From Klebsiella pneumoniae (GTDB lineage Bacteria; Pseudomonadota; Gammaproteobacteria; Eutrophobiales; Eutrophobiaceae), in NCBI GenBank assembly GCA_945878555.1, contig CAMDWI010000027.1:1-42585 (forward strand): a stretch of 42,585 bases of DNA, given 5' to 3'. The translations under genes and the position numbers were made by a program. The notes under the pieces are model-generated. The model saw only the letters and a program-made list of their open reading frames with translations, did not search any database and had not been told where the DNA came from. How positions within the stretch are numbered: position 1 is the first letter of the stretch; each line of letters opens with the position of its first letter. Below are positions 16,670 through 25,080 of the stretch, one piece after another.

Positions 16670-18151
16670 ATGAAGATATATTCAAGATTGTGTAGCTCAA
16701 CTCTGATACTGATGTCATCGATCGCAGTCGCGGGAGAGGACATGCAACTGATCGACGCGGCCCGCAATGGCAACCGCGATGCAGTTCAGTTATTTATTCA
16801 ACAAAATGTCAACGTCAATCTCGCAGCAGCAGACGGTACAACAGCGCTACACTGGGCGGCACATCGGAATGATAATGATCTGGCAGGCCAGTTATTGAAG
16901 GCGAAGGCAAAGCCGGATGCCGCGAATGACTATGGTGTAACACCCGCCTGGCTGGCCTGTACCAACCAGAATGCTGACCTGGTCAAAAGTCTGCTGGATG
17001 CCGGTGCGAATGCCCGTGCCGCGCTGTGGACCGGCGAAACGGTACTGATGAAATGTGCACAAACCGGCACGGTCGATGCGGTAAAGGCATTGCTGGAACA
17101 CGGTGCCGATGTGAACGCAAGTGAATCGAAAAAAGGCCAGACGGCATTAATGTGGGCAGTTGCCGGTAAGCATCCGGAAATCACCGCCATGCTGTTAAAA
17201 AGTGGCGCTGACATCCATGCGAAATCGGTCGGTGGTTTTACCCCATTGTTATATGCGGCCCGCTCCGGTGATACGGAATCGACCCGCTTGTTGCTGGATG
17301 CCGGTGCACAAGTCGATGAAGCAACCGGCAAACATGGCACTGCACTGGTGATAGCCAGTGCCGGCGGCCATGAGGAACTGGCAGTGCTGTTAGTAAAGGC
17401 CGGGGCCAACCCGAATGCCGCAGATGAGGACGGTATCACCGCCCTGCATCATTCAGCCCGCAACGGACTGTCTGCGCTGAATGGTGTCCGTTATGACGCC
17501 TCCTATCGCATACGTCCTCCAAATATGTTGAACCTTGCCCGCGCCCTGCTTGAAACCGGTGCGGATCCAAATGCGAAGATCAAGAAATCCCAAAGCAAGG
17601 GTCCGGATGGTAGCCCGTTTGAAATGGCCGGGGCGACCCCCTTGTTACTCGCGGCAATTTCAGCAGATGTGAAGCTGATGACACTGATGGAAGACTTCGA
17701 GGCAGACCCCAGGCTTACCGGTCCGGGCGATATTACCCCGCTGATGGCTGCTGCACGTGCCGCTTGCACCGGATCCTGTGCGTTTGCCGGTGGCAATCAT
17801 GCCAGCCCGGAAGAAATAGACATCGCACTGAATGCGGTCAAGGCCGCTGTCGAAATGGGTATTGATATTAATGCCAAAAACAGTGACGGCCAGACCGCCA
17901 TGCACATGGCCGCTTTCACCGGTGCGGATGCAGTAGTCCAGTATCTCGCCGATCAAGGTGCCGACATCAATGTGAAGGACAAATACGGAGAAACTCCGTG
18001 GAGCATGGCCTCCGGTATCAGCCCGGTATTGCGGTATCGCGGACTGTATGGGACCCATGAGAGTACCGCCGCGCTACTGGTCAAACTCGGTGCGACCACA
18101 ACCAGCCGGGACTCGATGGATCCAAACGCCCCGCCACCGCCGGGTCAGTAA
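16670..18151 (+). CDS. Exported ankyrin-repeat protein, cassette C
   Basis: 493 residues. The signal peptide is about 21 residues (MKIYSRLCSSTLILMSSIAVAG). At least nine ankyrin-type units follow, including DGTTALHWAAHRND, GVTPAWLACTNQN, TGETVLMKCAQTG, GQTALMWAVAGKH, GFTPLLYAARSGD, GITALHHSARNG, GATPLLLAAISAD, GQTAMHMAAFTG and GETPWSMASG. It is the intact counterpart of the truncated cassette A gene, and the first 200 residues align closely by eye. A CTGSC segment near residue 364 sits within an interrupted repeat. The protein ends in a short proline-rich tail, and a strong terminator follows. Likely a periplasmic interaction scaffold for the cytochrome/DUF1552 pair (inference). Confidence 0.9.
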   Translation: MKIYSRLCSSTLILMSSIAVAGEDMQLIDAARNGNRDAVQLFIQQNVNVNLAAADGTTALHWAAHRNDNDLAGQLLKAKAKPDAANDYGVTPAWLACTNQNADLVKSLLDAGANARAALWTGETVLMKCAQTGTVDAVKALLEHGADVNASESKKGQTALMWAVAGKHPEITAMLLKSGADIHAKSVGGFTPLLYAARSGDTESTRLLLDAGAQVDEATGKHGTALVIASAGGHEELAVLLVKAGANPNAADEDGITALHHSARNGLSALNGVRYDASYRIRPPNMLNLARALLETGADPNAKIKKSQSKGPDGSPFEMAGATPLLLAAISADVKLMTLMEDFEADPRLTGPGDITPLMAAARAACTGSCAFAGGNHASPEEIDIALNAVKAAVEMGIDINAKNSDGQTAMHMAAFTGADAVVQYLADQGADINVKDKYGETPWSMASGISPVLRYRGLYGTHESTAALLVKLGATTTSRDSMDPNAPPPPGQ

Positions 18152-18161
18152 ATCTGGAATC

Positions 18162-18193
18162 AAAAGGGTCAGTGTCGATACTGACCCTTTTTT
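18162..18193 (+). terminator. Rho-independent terminator of cassette C
   Basis: A perfect 12 bp stem (18162-18173 with 18180-18191) closes a six-base loop GTCGAT and ends in a T-run to 18193. It lies 11 bp after the ankyrin stop and marks the 3' end of the cassette C operon. Confidence 0.9.
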
Positions 18194-18214
18194 ATTCATC
18201 CTTTTGATTCAATC

Positions 18215-18673
18215 ATGAGCACATCTTCCGGATTCACCCTGTTAGAGCTGGCCATCGTCATACTCGTAGCAGCACTCGTCATCGGCACAGTCACACCCGT
18301 CTATCTTCATATTATCGACAACAAACGTATAGACCTGGCTATGAACGAGATCAGCGGATTTCAGAAGGAAATCGACCGCTTTGGGCGCAAGAATGCACGA
18401 TTTCCGGAGACACTGAATGAGTTGTATCCTGTCGCACCGCTGGACCCGTGGGGCAATCCGTATCGCTATACCAATATCCGCAATGCAACTTCATCGGGCG
18501 CAATCAACCCGCGGACCGATAATAACCTGAAGCCGCTGAATGCGGATTATGACCTGTATAGCCATGGACCTGACAGTATCAGTCTGTCACCGGTAGCGGC
18601 CAGCGAGAGTCGGGACGATGTCATACGCGCAAAAAACGGGAATTACATCGGCGTCGCCCGGGATTACAGGTAA
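18215..18673 (+). CDS. GspG-like type II secretion pseudopilin (orphan)
   Basis: A 152-residue prepilin-like protein. The leader MSTSSG is followed by the class III prepilin signature FTLLELAIVILVAALV: a prepilin peptidase would cut after Gly6 and methylate Phe7, with the required Glu at +5 (Glu11). The hydrophobic helix runs to about residue 32. The C-terminal half has PLDPWGNPYRY and YDLYSHGPDS, typical of GspG-type major pseudopilins with a calcium-binding loop, and ends in an IRAKNGNYIGVARDY segment. No other gsp or pil gene is in the window, so its assembly machinery must lie elsewhere. It begins 22 bp after the cassette C terminator and ends 6 bp before a convergent gene. Confidence 0.85.
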   Translation: MSTSSGFTLLELAIVILVAALVIGTVTPVYLHIIDNKRIDLAMNEISGFQKEIDRFGRKNARFPETLNELYPVAPLDPWGNPYRYTNIRNATSSGAINPRTDNNLKPLNADYDLYSHGPDSISLSPVAASESRDDVIRAKNGNYIGVARDYR

Positions 18674-18679
18674 GCACGA

Positions 18680-19729
18680 TTACTGCTGTGTGACCCTCGC
18701 CAGATTCAGGCTGTCCGCCACCGCACGAATGACATGGGTTTCTATCAATTCATCAACGGCACGCCGATGCGCGCGACGCGCCGGATCGGGATGGCTGGAT
18801 GAGGTTGTAACGACAACCAGATCGAGATCCGGCACAAGTACAATAAACTGGCCACCAAATCCCCAGGCATATTGAACCTCAAACCCGGCCATCTCGTGTA
18901 TCCACCAGCCGTAGCCATAAAAGCGGCCGTGTTCACGGGTCGATTCAGCATGGCGCTGCAGTGACATCTCCACCCACTCGGCCGGGATGACCTGTTTACC
19001 TCCGGATTTCCCGCCGTCCAGATACAACTGTCCAAAGGCCAGCATTTGTCTGGCCGTCATCTCCATATCATTACCACCAAAATAAATCCCCTGCGGGTCC
19101 TTCGGCCAGGCAGAGAGATGAAAGCCCAGTGGTTGTGCCAGCACCTTGCGCGCAAACTCCAGTGTGCTCATACCGCTCGCCTGGGTCAGGATGGCTGATA
19201 ACAGGTGGGTGCTACCGGTGCTGTATTGCATCAGTGTCCCGGGAGGTGCCTGCAAAGGTTGTTTCAGCGCATAACTTATCCAGTCCTTGCTCTGGACCCA
19301 GGCGCCGTAGTTACGACTGCTGGTTGATGCAAGACCTGCCTGCATCGTCAAAAGATCGCGCACGGTAATCTGGCGTTTGGCTATCTCTTTATCATCTGCC
19401 AGCCGGTCCGCAAAATAATCGCCCAGTGATTTATCCGTACCACTGATATGCCCGTTGGCTATCGCAATACCGACCAGTGCTGAAATAATACTTTTCGATA
19501 CAGACTTTACATTGACCACCTTGTCGGGACCGCTGCCGTTAAAGTAGTGTTCAAGAATAATTTCCCCGTTATAACTGGCCAGCAAACCATACAATCTCGG
19601 CATCGTGGCAGCCACACTGACAGCCGTATCCAGTCTGATTACAGCGGGAGTAACCGTCTGTGCCTGCACGGTCAAAGATAATAATAATGTCGCCAGCAGC
19701 AGTCTGATTGTAAATGTCATATTTTTCAT
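18680..19729 (-). CDS. Secreted serine hydrolase of the beta-lactamase / class C penicillin-binding family
   Basis: 349 residues with a signal peptide of about 23 residues (ending VQAQ). The SxxK catalytic motif is SVSK at residues 76-79. A YST triad (in MQYSTGSTHLL) takes the place of the YxN motif, and WGFGGQ near residue 296 is the KTG-like third motif. These fit the serine beta-lactamase-like (PF00144) superfamily, which includes esterases, peptidases and amidases; the substrate cannot be predicted. The conserved DLLTMQAGL and YGYGWWIHE segments are typical. It is convergent with the pseudopilin gene and divergent from the isoaspartyl peptidase gene, with about 60 bp between starts. Confidence 0.87.
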   Translation of the reverse strand: MKNMTFTIRLLLATLLLSLTVQAQTVTPAVIRLDTAVSVAATMPRLYGLLASYNGEIILEHYFNGSGPDKVVNVKSVSKSIISALVGIAIANGHISGTDKSLGDYFADRLADDKEIAKRQITVRDLLTMQAGLASTSSRNYGAWVQSKDWISYALKQPLQAPPGTLMQYSTGSTHLLSAILTQASGMSTLEFARKVLAQPLGFHLSAWPKDPQGIYFGGNDMEMTARQMLAFGQLYLDGGKSGGKQVIPAEWVEMSLQRHAESTREHGRFYGYGWWIHEMAGFEVQYAWGFGGQFIVLVPDLDLVVVTTSSSHPDPARRAHRRAVDELIETHVIRAVADSLNLARVTQQ

Positions 19730-19788
19730 ATTGCAGTATCACTTTCCCGGTAAGATTACTTTAATTGATAATAGCGGCGGATACCATC

Positions 19789-20685
19789 ATGACTAATACC
19801 GGTGTACGTTATACGCTGCTGATCCACGGCGGAACAGTTACCAATCCGGAGAGTGTAACGCCCGACCAACTGTTGCTGTTAAGACAGATTGCAACCGGGG
19901 GCGGCGCCCAACTGGCGGCCGGTGCCACTGCACTCGACGTCGTGGTACAGGCGATCACCCGCATGGAAGACAGTGGACTGTTTGATGCGGGTAAGGGCTC
20001 CTATCTGAACCAGGCCGGGTTCGCCGAGACCGATGCCTCGCTGATGGATGGTTTTACCGGGCGGGCCGGTGCCGTTGCGGTGATGCAGCGAATTAAAAAC
20101 CCGATCCAGGCGGCCCGCCTCGTGATGGAACAGACCCCGCATGTTTTTTTTGCCGGGCCGGAGGGGGAGCGGGTATTGATAGGTCTGGGGGCCGTGGCGG
20201 TGGATGACCCGGGGCGCTATTTTGTACCTGTCGATCAGGAAGCCGCCAGACCCGCCACTGAAGGTACTGTGGGGGCCGTCGCGCTGGATCGGCATGGAAA
20301 CCTCGCCGCAGGTACCTCAACTGGAGGCACACGCGGTAAACTTCCGGGCCGTGTCAGTGATTCCTGCATCATAGGTGCAAGTACGTTTGCCAATGACCGC
20401 TTTGCACTGTCTGCCACCGGCAAGGGTGAGTATTTTATCCGCCGCACGGCAACCCATGCGATTGCGATGAGTGCAGGCCTGATCAACATGTCGTTAAAGG
20501 ATGCAACCAATCATATGGTCCATGACCTGATAGGTGGTACCGACCTCGCCAGCGGTGCCATCATTGCCATCAGCCATGATGGCGAGATTGTCATCAGTTC
20601 GAATGTATACGGAATATTACATGCGTATACAACCGAGTCGATAGCTCCGACAAGTGGTGCCATCGAGCCGGTAAGACCTCGTTAA
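19789..20685 (+). CDS. Isoaspartyl peptidase / L-asparaginase (Ntn hydrolase, T2 family)
   Basis: 298 residues from the ATG at 19789, with GGCGG upstream; an earlier ATG at 19765 is less well placed. The family releases isoaspartyl residues or hydrolyses asparagine after autocleavage at a threonine. That threonine is visible as Thr160 in EGTVGAVALD, preceded by the alpha-subunit motif GKGSYLNQAGFAETDASLMDG (partial). AGTSTGG and the serine/glycine-rich DSCIIGAST follow in the beta subunit. There is no signal peptide, so it is cytoplasmic. The linker before Thr160 is shorter than in E. coli IaaA. The stop overlaps by 3 bp the stop of the convergent LVIVD gene. Confidence 0.88.
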   Translation: MTNTGVRYTLLIHGGTVTNPESVTPDQLLLLRQIATGGGAQLAAGATALDVVVQAITRMEDSGLFDAGKGSYLNQAGFAETDASLMDGFTGRAGAVAVMQRIKNPIQAARLVMEQTPHVFFAGPEGERVLIGLGAVAVDDPGRYFVPVDQEAARPATEGTVGAVALDRHGNLAAGTSTGGTRGKLPGRVSDSCIIGASTFANDRFALSATGKGEYFIRRTATHAIAMSAGLINMSLKDATNHMVHDLIGGTDLASGAIIAISHDGEIVISSNVYGILHAYTTESIAPTSGAIEPVRPR

Positions 20686-22094
20686 TTCGCCACGCTGATC
20701 GCCTTCGCCTCGCCGGTCAGCTCCAGTATATGCATGCCGGTACTGTTTCGATCCACAATGTAGATATACCCGCGATCATCGATCTCGACATTATTTGTTT
20801 GCACCGCTGTCTTGCAGCGGCGCTCACCATCCACATTCAGGCAACTCGGCGTGGTCTTGTCCGTGGTGGCCGGAATGTAAAAGCCAACCTCTTCAGGCGC
20901 ATAGGGATTGCGTATATCCACTGCCCGCACACCGGCATTAAAGTAGGAGATGAAAACGATCTTTTTGTAGTACATCGGGTTGGTGGATTCGTTCACCGCA
21001 TGTGGTCCGAAACGCCCGCCTCGCTGGCAAAAATCACCATCGGCTTCACGCACCTGGTAACTCGAAACGCCCATCGGTTGTTCCGGCAGGGTGATATCCA
21101 GTATCAGTACCGCATCGCGCGATTCGGTACATTCATTGCGGGTCGATTCTGAGGGGACAATCAGAAAGTCCCGTATGCTACCTTCGATGTTGTCACTGTA
21201 ATCGGCTATCGGCACACCGAGTACCGGGAATACCGTATGTGCTCCATAGTTCGGGGCGAGATAGTAGCGGCTGATCTCCGGCGCTTCCAGATTTGCCACG
21301 GTCGGTTCAGCTTCGCCGTTTAACAGGCGATCACGATCGACAATCTGGATGATGCCATCGCGTGAAGAGCCATAACCAAAATAGACACGGTTATTCATCA
21401 CAATCGGCCCGTGCAGATCGGTCGGAACCGGTTCCAGTGTCGAACCGGGTTGTTGACCGGGGATACCATAGTTCCGGATCAGACGCGGATGGGCAGGATC
21501 AGACAGGTCATAGATACGGGTATATCGCGAACGCCAGTCCTTGTCACCGGAAACAACATAGGCGATACCGGTATCACACTCCCACCAGTTTTTGTGCACA
21601 CTGTCGATATCATCTGCCACATTGATAACAAACTTCGGCTCACGTGGATTGGTTACTTCCCAGAGTTCGTGCCTGCTGCTGCCAAAGCTGCGCAGCAGAT
21701 ATGACCGCTTGTTCAGCGTACACACCCGGTTCATCTGTGCGCCGCTGCCCTCACGGTTGGCCTCGTCGGCACTGCCGGCGATATGCGCGAGTGTTACCGG
21801 CTTACGCGGGTCGGTCACATCAAGGATAATGGTGCCGTTCGCCTCGATTTCACCACTGACATCATTGAGCAGTTTGCCACCGATCAGACCGATATAGGCA
21901 ATCCAGCGATCTCCCTGTTTCACAATCTCCGGCTGATACGCCGGTCGTCCTTGCAGATCGTGGAATCCGACCAGCGCCATATTGCGACCTTCCTCACCGT
22001 GCCCGCCGGACTGTTGGTCTGCCACAGGCTGGCCCCACAAGGTGCATGGAAGTACCAGCAACCCTGCCGCCAGTAACATGTTATGTATATTCAT
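20682..22094 (-). CDS. Secreted LVIVD-repeat protein (beta-propeller-like)
   Basis: About 470 residues from the ATG at 22094 (an in-frame ATG at 22112 is possible). A signal peptide ends at LWGQP. The protein carries LVIVD-type repeats of the form 'D.sDP..P..l': LDVTDPRKPVTLAHI, WEVTNPREPKFV, YDLSDPAHPRLI, LDITLPEQPMG and VDIRNPYAPEEVGFY. These form a propeller-like surface module of unknown function. Several cysteines (CESRDA-type, CLNVDGERRC) suggest disulfides and an extracytoplasmic location. It lies 20 bp downstream of the cyclase-family gene on the same strand, so the two are probably co-transcribed. Confidence 0.83.
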   Translation of the reverse strand: MNIHNMLLAAGLLVLPCTLWGQPVADQQSGGHGEEGRNMALVGFHDLQGRPAYQPEIVKQGDRWIAYIGLIGGKLLNDVSGEIEANGTIILDVTDPRKPVTLAHIAGSADEANREGSGAQMNRVCTLNKRSYLLRSFGSSRHELWEVTNPREPKFVINVADDIDSVHKNWWECDTGIAYVVSGDKDWRSRYTRIYDLSDPAHPRLIRNYGIPGQQPGSTLEPVPTDLHGPIVMNNRVYFGYGSSRDGIIQIVDRDRLLNGEAEPTVANLEAPEISRYYLAPNYGAHTVFPVLGVPIADYSDNIEGSIRDFLIVPSESTRNECTESRDAVLILDITLPEQPMGVSSYQVREADGDFCQRGGRFGPHAVNESTNPMYYKKIVFISYFNAGVRAVDIRNPYAPEEVGFYIPATTDKTTPSCLNVDGERRCKTAVQTNNVEIDDRGYIYIVDRNSTGMHILELTGEAKAISVAN

Positions 22095-22114
22095 AACTGT
22101 CCGCTCAACCATGA

Positions 22115-23056
22115 CTAGCGTATTGCAATCGGTGCCACAGCCGCGCCGGTCGCCCCTTTCAGTTTGAGTGGCTGCATGACAAAGGCAAACTCATACACCC
22201 TTGCCTCGGCCAGTGCCTGTAATTCCATGTTTTCCACCATATAGATCCCGTTCTGGATCAGCAGCATCGAGTGTATCGGTAGCTCATCGCGTTCTGCAGA
22301 GCGAAACTCGATACAGCAATTGTCCGCACCGACGGTCATAACCTGTTGCTCAACCAGAAAGGCACCGGCAGCGATACCGATACCGGGATTGTCCGAGCCG
22401 TAGAGGCGATTGTCATTGCCACGATGTTTGCCCCAGCCGGTATAAAACAGTACGGTATCACCCGGCTGCAATGTCACTCCCTGCTTTTGCAACGCCTGTT
22501 TGAGATCTGTATCGGTAATTTCATAATTCTGCGGCAGGATGTCCACACCCTTGAACGCCGCGATGTCTATCAACACACCGCGCGTGATCAGTGAACCGAC
22601 ATTTTCTATACCCAGCTTTTTGAAGCCATTGCGGGTCATGATGTCCTTGTACTGGAAACAGTTGTAAAAACTCTCGCCGTACATCTGGTGGGCAAAACCG
22701 TCGAGCTGGGTGCCGACCTGACCGAGCTCGGTGATTACCAGTTCCTCGTGAGAGACGCGTTTGTCCGGGACAGGGATGGCCGGTTTGGGATAGATGTTGA
22801 ATACACGACCGCGATTGATGTAAGACTCACCCGGGTCTGTCGTCAGTACCTCTCCAAGTTCAAACACCTCACCGGTTTTGACGAGTTGCATGGCCGCCAG
22901 CACCGACTGCGGTGTCATCATGTTCGCCGCCCCGCGCTGGTCGCCTGCGCCCCATTTTGAGGGACAACGCTGTGAATCGGGTGGCATATGCCAGTCCTGT
23001 GCATACGCAGACATACAGCAAAACAATAAAACCAGCAAACACAGCACTTGTCTCAT
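22115..23056 (-). CDS. Secreted cyclase-family protein (kynurenine formamidase-like fold) with altered metal motif
   Basis: 313 residues from the ATG at 23056, chosen because six G (23061-23066) lie 4 nt upstream and a signal peptide follows (MRQVLCLLVLLFCCMSAYA); the frame is open 45 codons further up without support. It fits the cyclase family (PF04199), which includes metal-dependent formamidases and amidases with an HxGTHxD metal motif. Here the motif reads QVGTQLD at residues 113-119, so both histidines are glutamine, although the aspartate and a following GFAH are kept. DTVLFYTGWGKH and GADNCCIEFR are other family-like blocks. Metal binding may be altered or lost. It probably forms an operon with the LVIVD gene. 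Confidence 0.82.
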   Translation of the reverse strand: MRQVLCLLVLLFCCMSAYAQDWHMPPDSQRCPSKWGAGDQRGAANMMTPQSVLAAMQLVKTGEVFELGEVLTTDPGESYINRGRVFNIYPKPAIPVPDKRVSHEELVITELGQVGTQLDGFAHQMYGESFYNCFQYKDIMTRNGFKKLGIENVGSLITRGVLIDIAAFKGVDILPQNYEITDTDLKQALQKQGVTLQPGDTVLFYTGWGKHRGNDNRLYGSDNPGIGIAAGAFLVEQQVMTVGADNCCIEFRSAERDELPIHSMLLIQNGIYMVENMELQALAEARVYEFAFVMQPLKLKGATGAAVAPIAIR

Positions 23057-23060
23057 ACAT

Positions 23061-23066
23061 CCCCCC
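23061..23066 (-). promoter_or_regulatory. Six-G ribosome binding run deciding the start of the cyclase-family gene
   Basis: Six G on the minus strand lie 4 nt ahead of the ATG at 23056. The context AATCAGGGGGGATGT is close to the AATCGGGGGGAAG in front of the FAD dehydrogenase at 12631. Confidence 0.45.
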
Positions 23067-23252
23067 TGATTGGTTACGATGATTATCCTACACCATAATC
23101 CGGTGGCAAATCCTGACCAGAATATGAAAAATATCTGGCACCAGTATGAATGTAGATCGATATGGACGAAAGGCCGGTCGACCCATCGCATCGACCATTG
23201 TTGTATCTGCCATCATCCGCTACATTAAGCGTCAGCATTACAGGAGTTCGAT

Positions 23253-24875
23253 ATGGATGTAACAACAGCGGGCATTGCCCTGGCGGGTGGAATCGGGTTG
23301 TTCCTGGCTGGCATGTGGTTGATGACCGATGGTCTTAAACTTGCTGCCGGCAATACGCTAAGAAACCTGCTACGCAACTGGACCAACACCCGTGGCCGTG
23401 CGCTCGGCGCCGGTTTTATGATTACCGGGATAGTCCAGTCATCCAGTGCGGTGACGGTTGCCACAATAGGTTTTGCCAACGCCGGCTTGCTGACGCTGGA
23501 GCAGGCGATATGGGTCATCTTTGGCAGTAATGTAGGCACGACCATGACCGGCTGGATAGTTGCCCTGGTCGGTTTCAAGCTGGATATGGAAGTGCTGGCC
23601 CTGCCGCTGGTTACGATAGGTATGCTGATCAGGCTGACCGGCTACAGCACCCGGCGCATGGCCGTCGGCCAGGCCATCGTCGGGTTTGGCCTGTTTTTTC
23701 TGGGAATATCGATCATGAAGGACGGATTCATCGAGCAACTTGGTGGTTTTACAATGCCGACGATGGAGACCGGGTACGCTGTCTCTGTGCTGGTCTATAT
23801 TTTAATCGGCATGCTGTTAACAACGCTGATGCAATCATCAAGTGCCGCCATGGTCATTACGCTCGGGGCGGCGGAGACTGGAATGATACCGCTATCAGCT
23901 GCAGCCGCAGTTGTGATTGGAACCAATCTCGGCACAACCACCACCGCAATACTTTCGGTATGGGGCGCTACCGCCACCGCAAAGCGTGTTGCCGCAAGTC
24001 ATGGTCTGTTTAATCTCATTACTGCTGTCGCCGCCATCATCATCCTGTTGCCGATGTTACAATTCGTCGCCTGGTTGCAGGCACTGATGGATATTGCTCC
24101 GACACCGGCGCTGACACTGGCCCTGTATCACACCACCTTTAATTTGCTTGGCGTATTATTGATGTGGCCACTCAGCAAACATGTGATAAAGATGTTGAAC
24201 GGCTGGTTTGTTGCCCCATATGAATCGGCAGGCAAACCTCAATTTATAGACAATACCTCGCTCGAAGTGCCTGCGCTCGCGGTGGATGCGCTGATAAAGG
24301 AAATGAAACGGGCACAGCAACTGTCACTGACGTCAGCAAGAAACAGTATAGTACCGGGCAACAGCCAGAACACCTTGTCTGGTGGGAAACACTCTCTGGA
24401 ACAATTGCTGGAAGCCATCAGTGGTTTTATTGCCAACCTGGGCCGCAAGGATTTGCCGGACAATATTGCCAACTCGCTGCCTGTATTAATCCAGCTGGGC
24501 CATCTATATCTGTTGCTGGACGAACTCGCGAGGGATGCTGCCACACTTGGGGAGAAGGTGCAGATAACAGATCAGACCATGCTGAATATGGTCGCATCCT
24601 TTCGGGAGCGTGTTATCCACGTACTGGATGCGGTCACACCTGAATTGAGTGCAGACGATCTGGCGGCGGCTGTAAGAAAGCTGGAAACTGTAATTGAGGA
24701 CTACGACGGTCTGAAGTACCAGATCCTCAAAGCCGGCAGTTCCGGCCAGCTGGGCATGGTGACTGTTGATGCCATGTTGCAACAGTCCTTATTGTTAAGG
24801 CGAGTGGCAAAACTCGCTGTAAAGGTATCCAGGCGCCTTTATGAACTGCGCGCCCGGATGTCAGTGAACCAGTAA
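23253..24875 (+). CDS. Na+/phosphate cotransporter family protein with PhoU-like C-terminal domain
   Basis: 540 residues. Residues 1 to about 320 are membrane-spanning and contain the duplicated signature of the Na/Pi symporter family (PF02690): QSSSA at 62-66 with GSNVGTTMTG, and QSSSA at 194-198 with GTNLGTTTTA. The C-terminal ~190 residues are hydrophilic and helical, like the PhoU-type regulatory domain of NptA/YjbB-like proteins. The expected role is sodium-coupled phosphate transport across the inner membrane. AGGAG lies about 7 nt before the ATG. It stands alone, divergent from the cyclase gene and convergent with the CsbD-like gene. Confidence 0.92.
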   Translation: MDVTTAGIALAGGIGLFLAGMWLMTDGLKLAAGNTLRNLLRNWTNTRGRALGAGFMITGIVQSSSAVTVATIGFANAGLLTLEQAIWVIFGSNVGTTMTGWIVALVGFKLDMEVLALPLVTIGMLIRLTGYSTRRMAVGQAIVGFGLFFLGISIMKDGFIEQLGGFTMPTMETGYAVSVLVYILIGMLLTTLMQSSSAAMVITLGAAETGMIPLSAAAAVVIGTNLGTTTTAILSVWGATATAKRVAASHGLFNLITAVAAIIILLPMLQFVAWLQALMDIAPTPALTLALYHTTFNLLGVLLMWPLSKHVIKMLNGWFVAPYESAGKPQFIDNTSLEVPALAVDALIKEMKRAQQLSLTSARNSIVPGNSQNTLSGGKHSLEQLLEAISGFIANLGRKDLPDNIANSLPVLIQLGHLYLLLDELARDAATLGEKVQITDQTMLNMVASFRERVIHVLDAVTPELSADDLAAAVRKLETVIEDYDGLKYQILKAGSSGQLGMVTVDAMLQQSLLLRRVAKLAVKVSRRLYELRARMSVNQ

Positions 24876-24909
24876 CGGCAGCCCGTTACACACTGGCCCT
24901 CATCACTGT

Positions 24910-25080
24910 CTATTTATTCAGTTCTGTCTTCAGTTTCCCGATACTTTCCTGGACATGGCCGGTGGCTTTTTCAATCTTGCCTTTGGCTTCCAGTGTCGGA
25001 TTGCCGATAACCTTGCCGGTTGTTTCCTTGATCTGGCCCTTGGCCTGTTTGATTTGGCCCTTGAGAGTATCCTTGTTCAT
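24910..25080 (-). CDS. CsbD-family small stress protein
   Basis: A 56-residue protein. It begins MNKDTLKGQIKQAKGQIKE, continues TTGKVIGNPTLEAKGKIEKA and ends KLKTELNK, a close fit to the CsbD-like family (PF05532) of small, charged, helical proteins often induced by general stress. Function is unknown. AGGAG lies 7 nt before the ATG. It is convergent with the Na/phosphate symporter gene, with 34 bp between stops. Confidence 0.85.
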   Translation of the reverse strand: MNKDTLKGQIKQAKGQIKETTGKVIGNPTLEAKGKIEKATGHVQESIGKLKTELNK

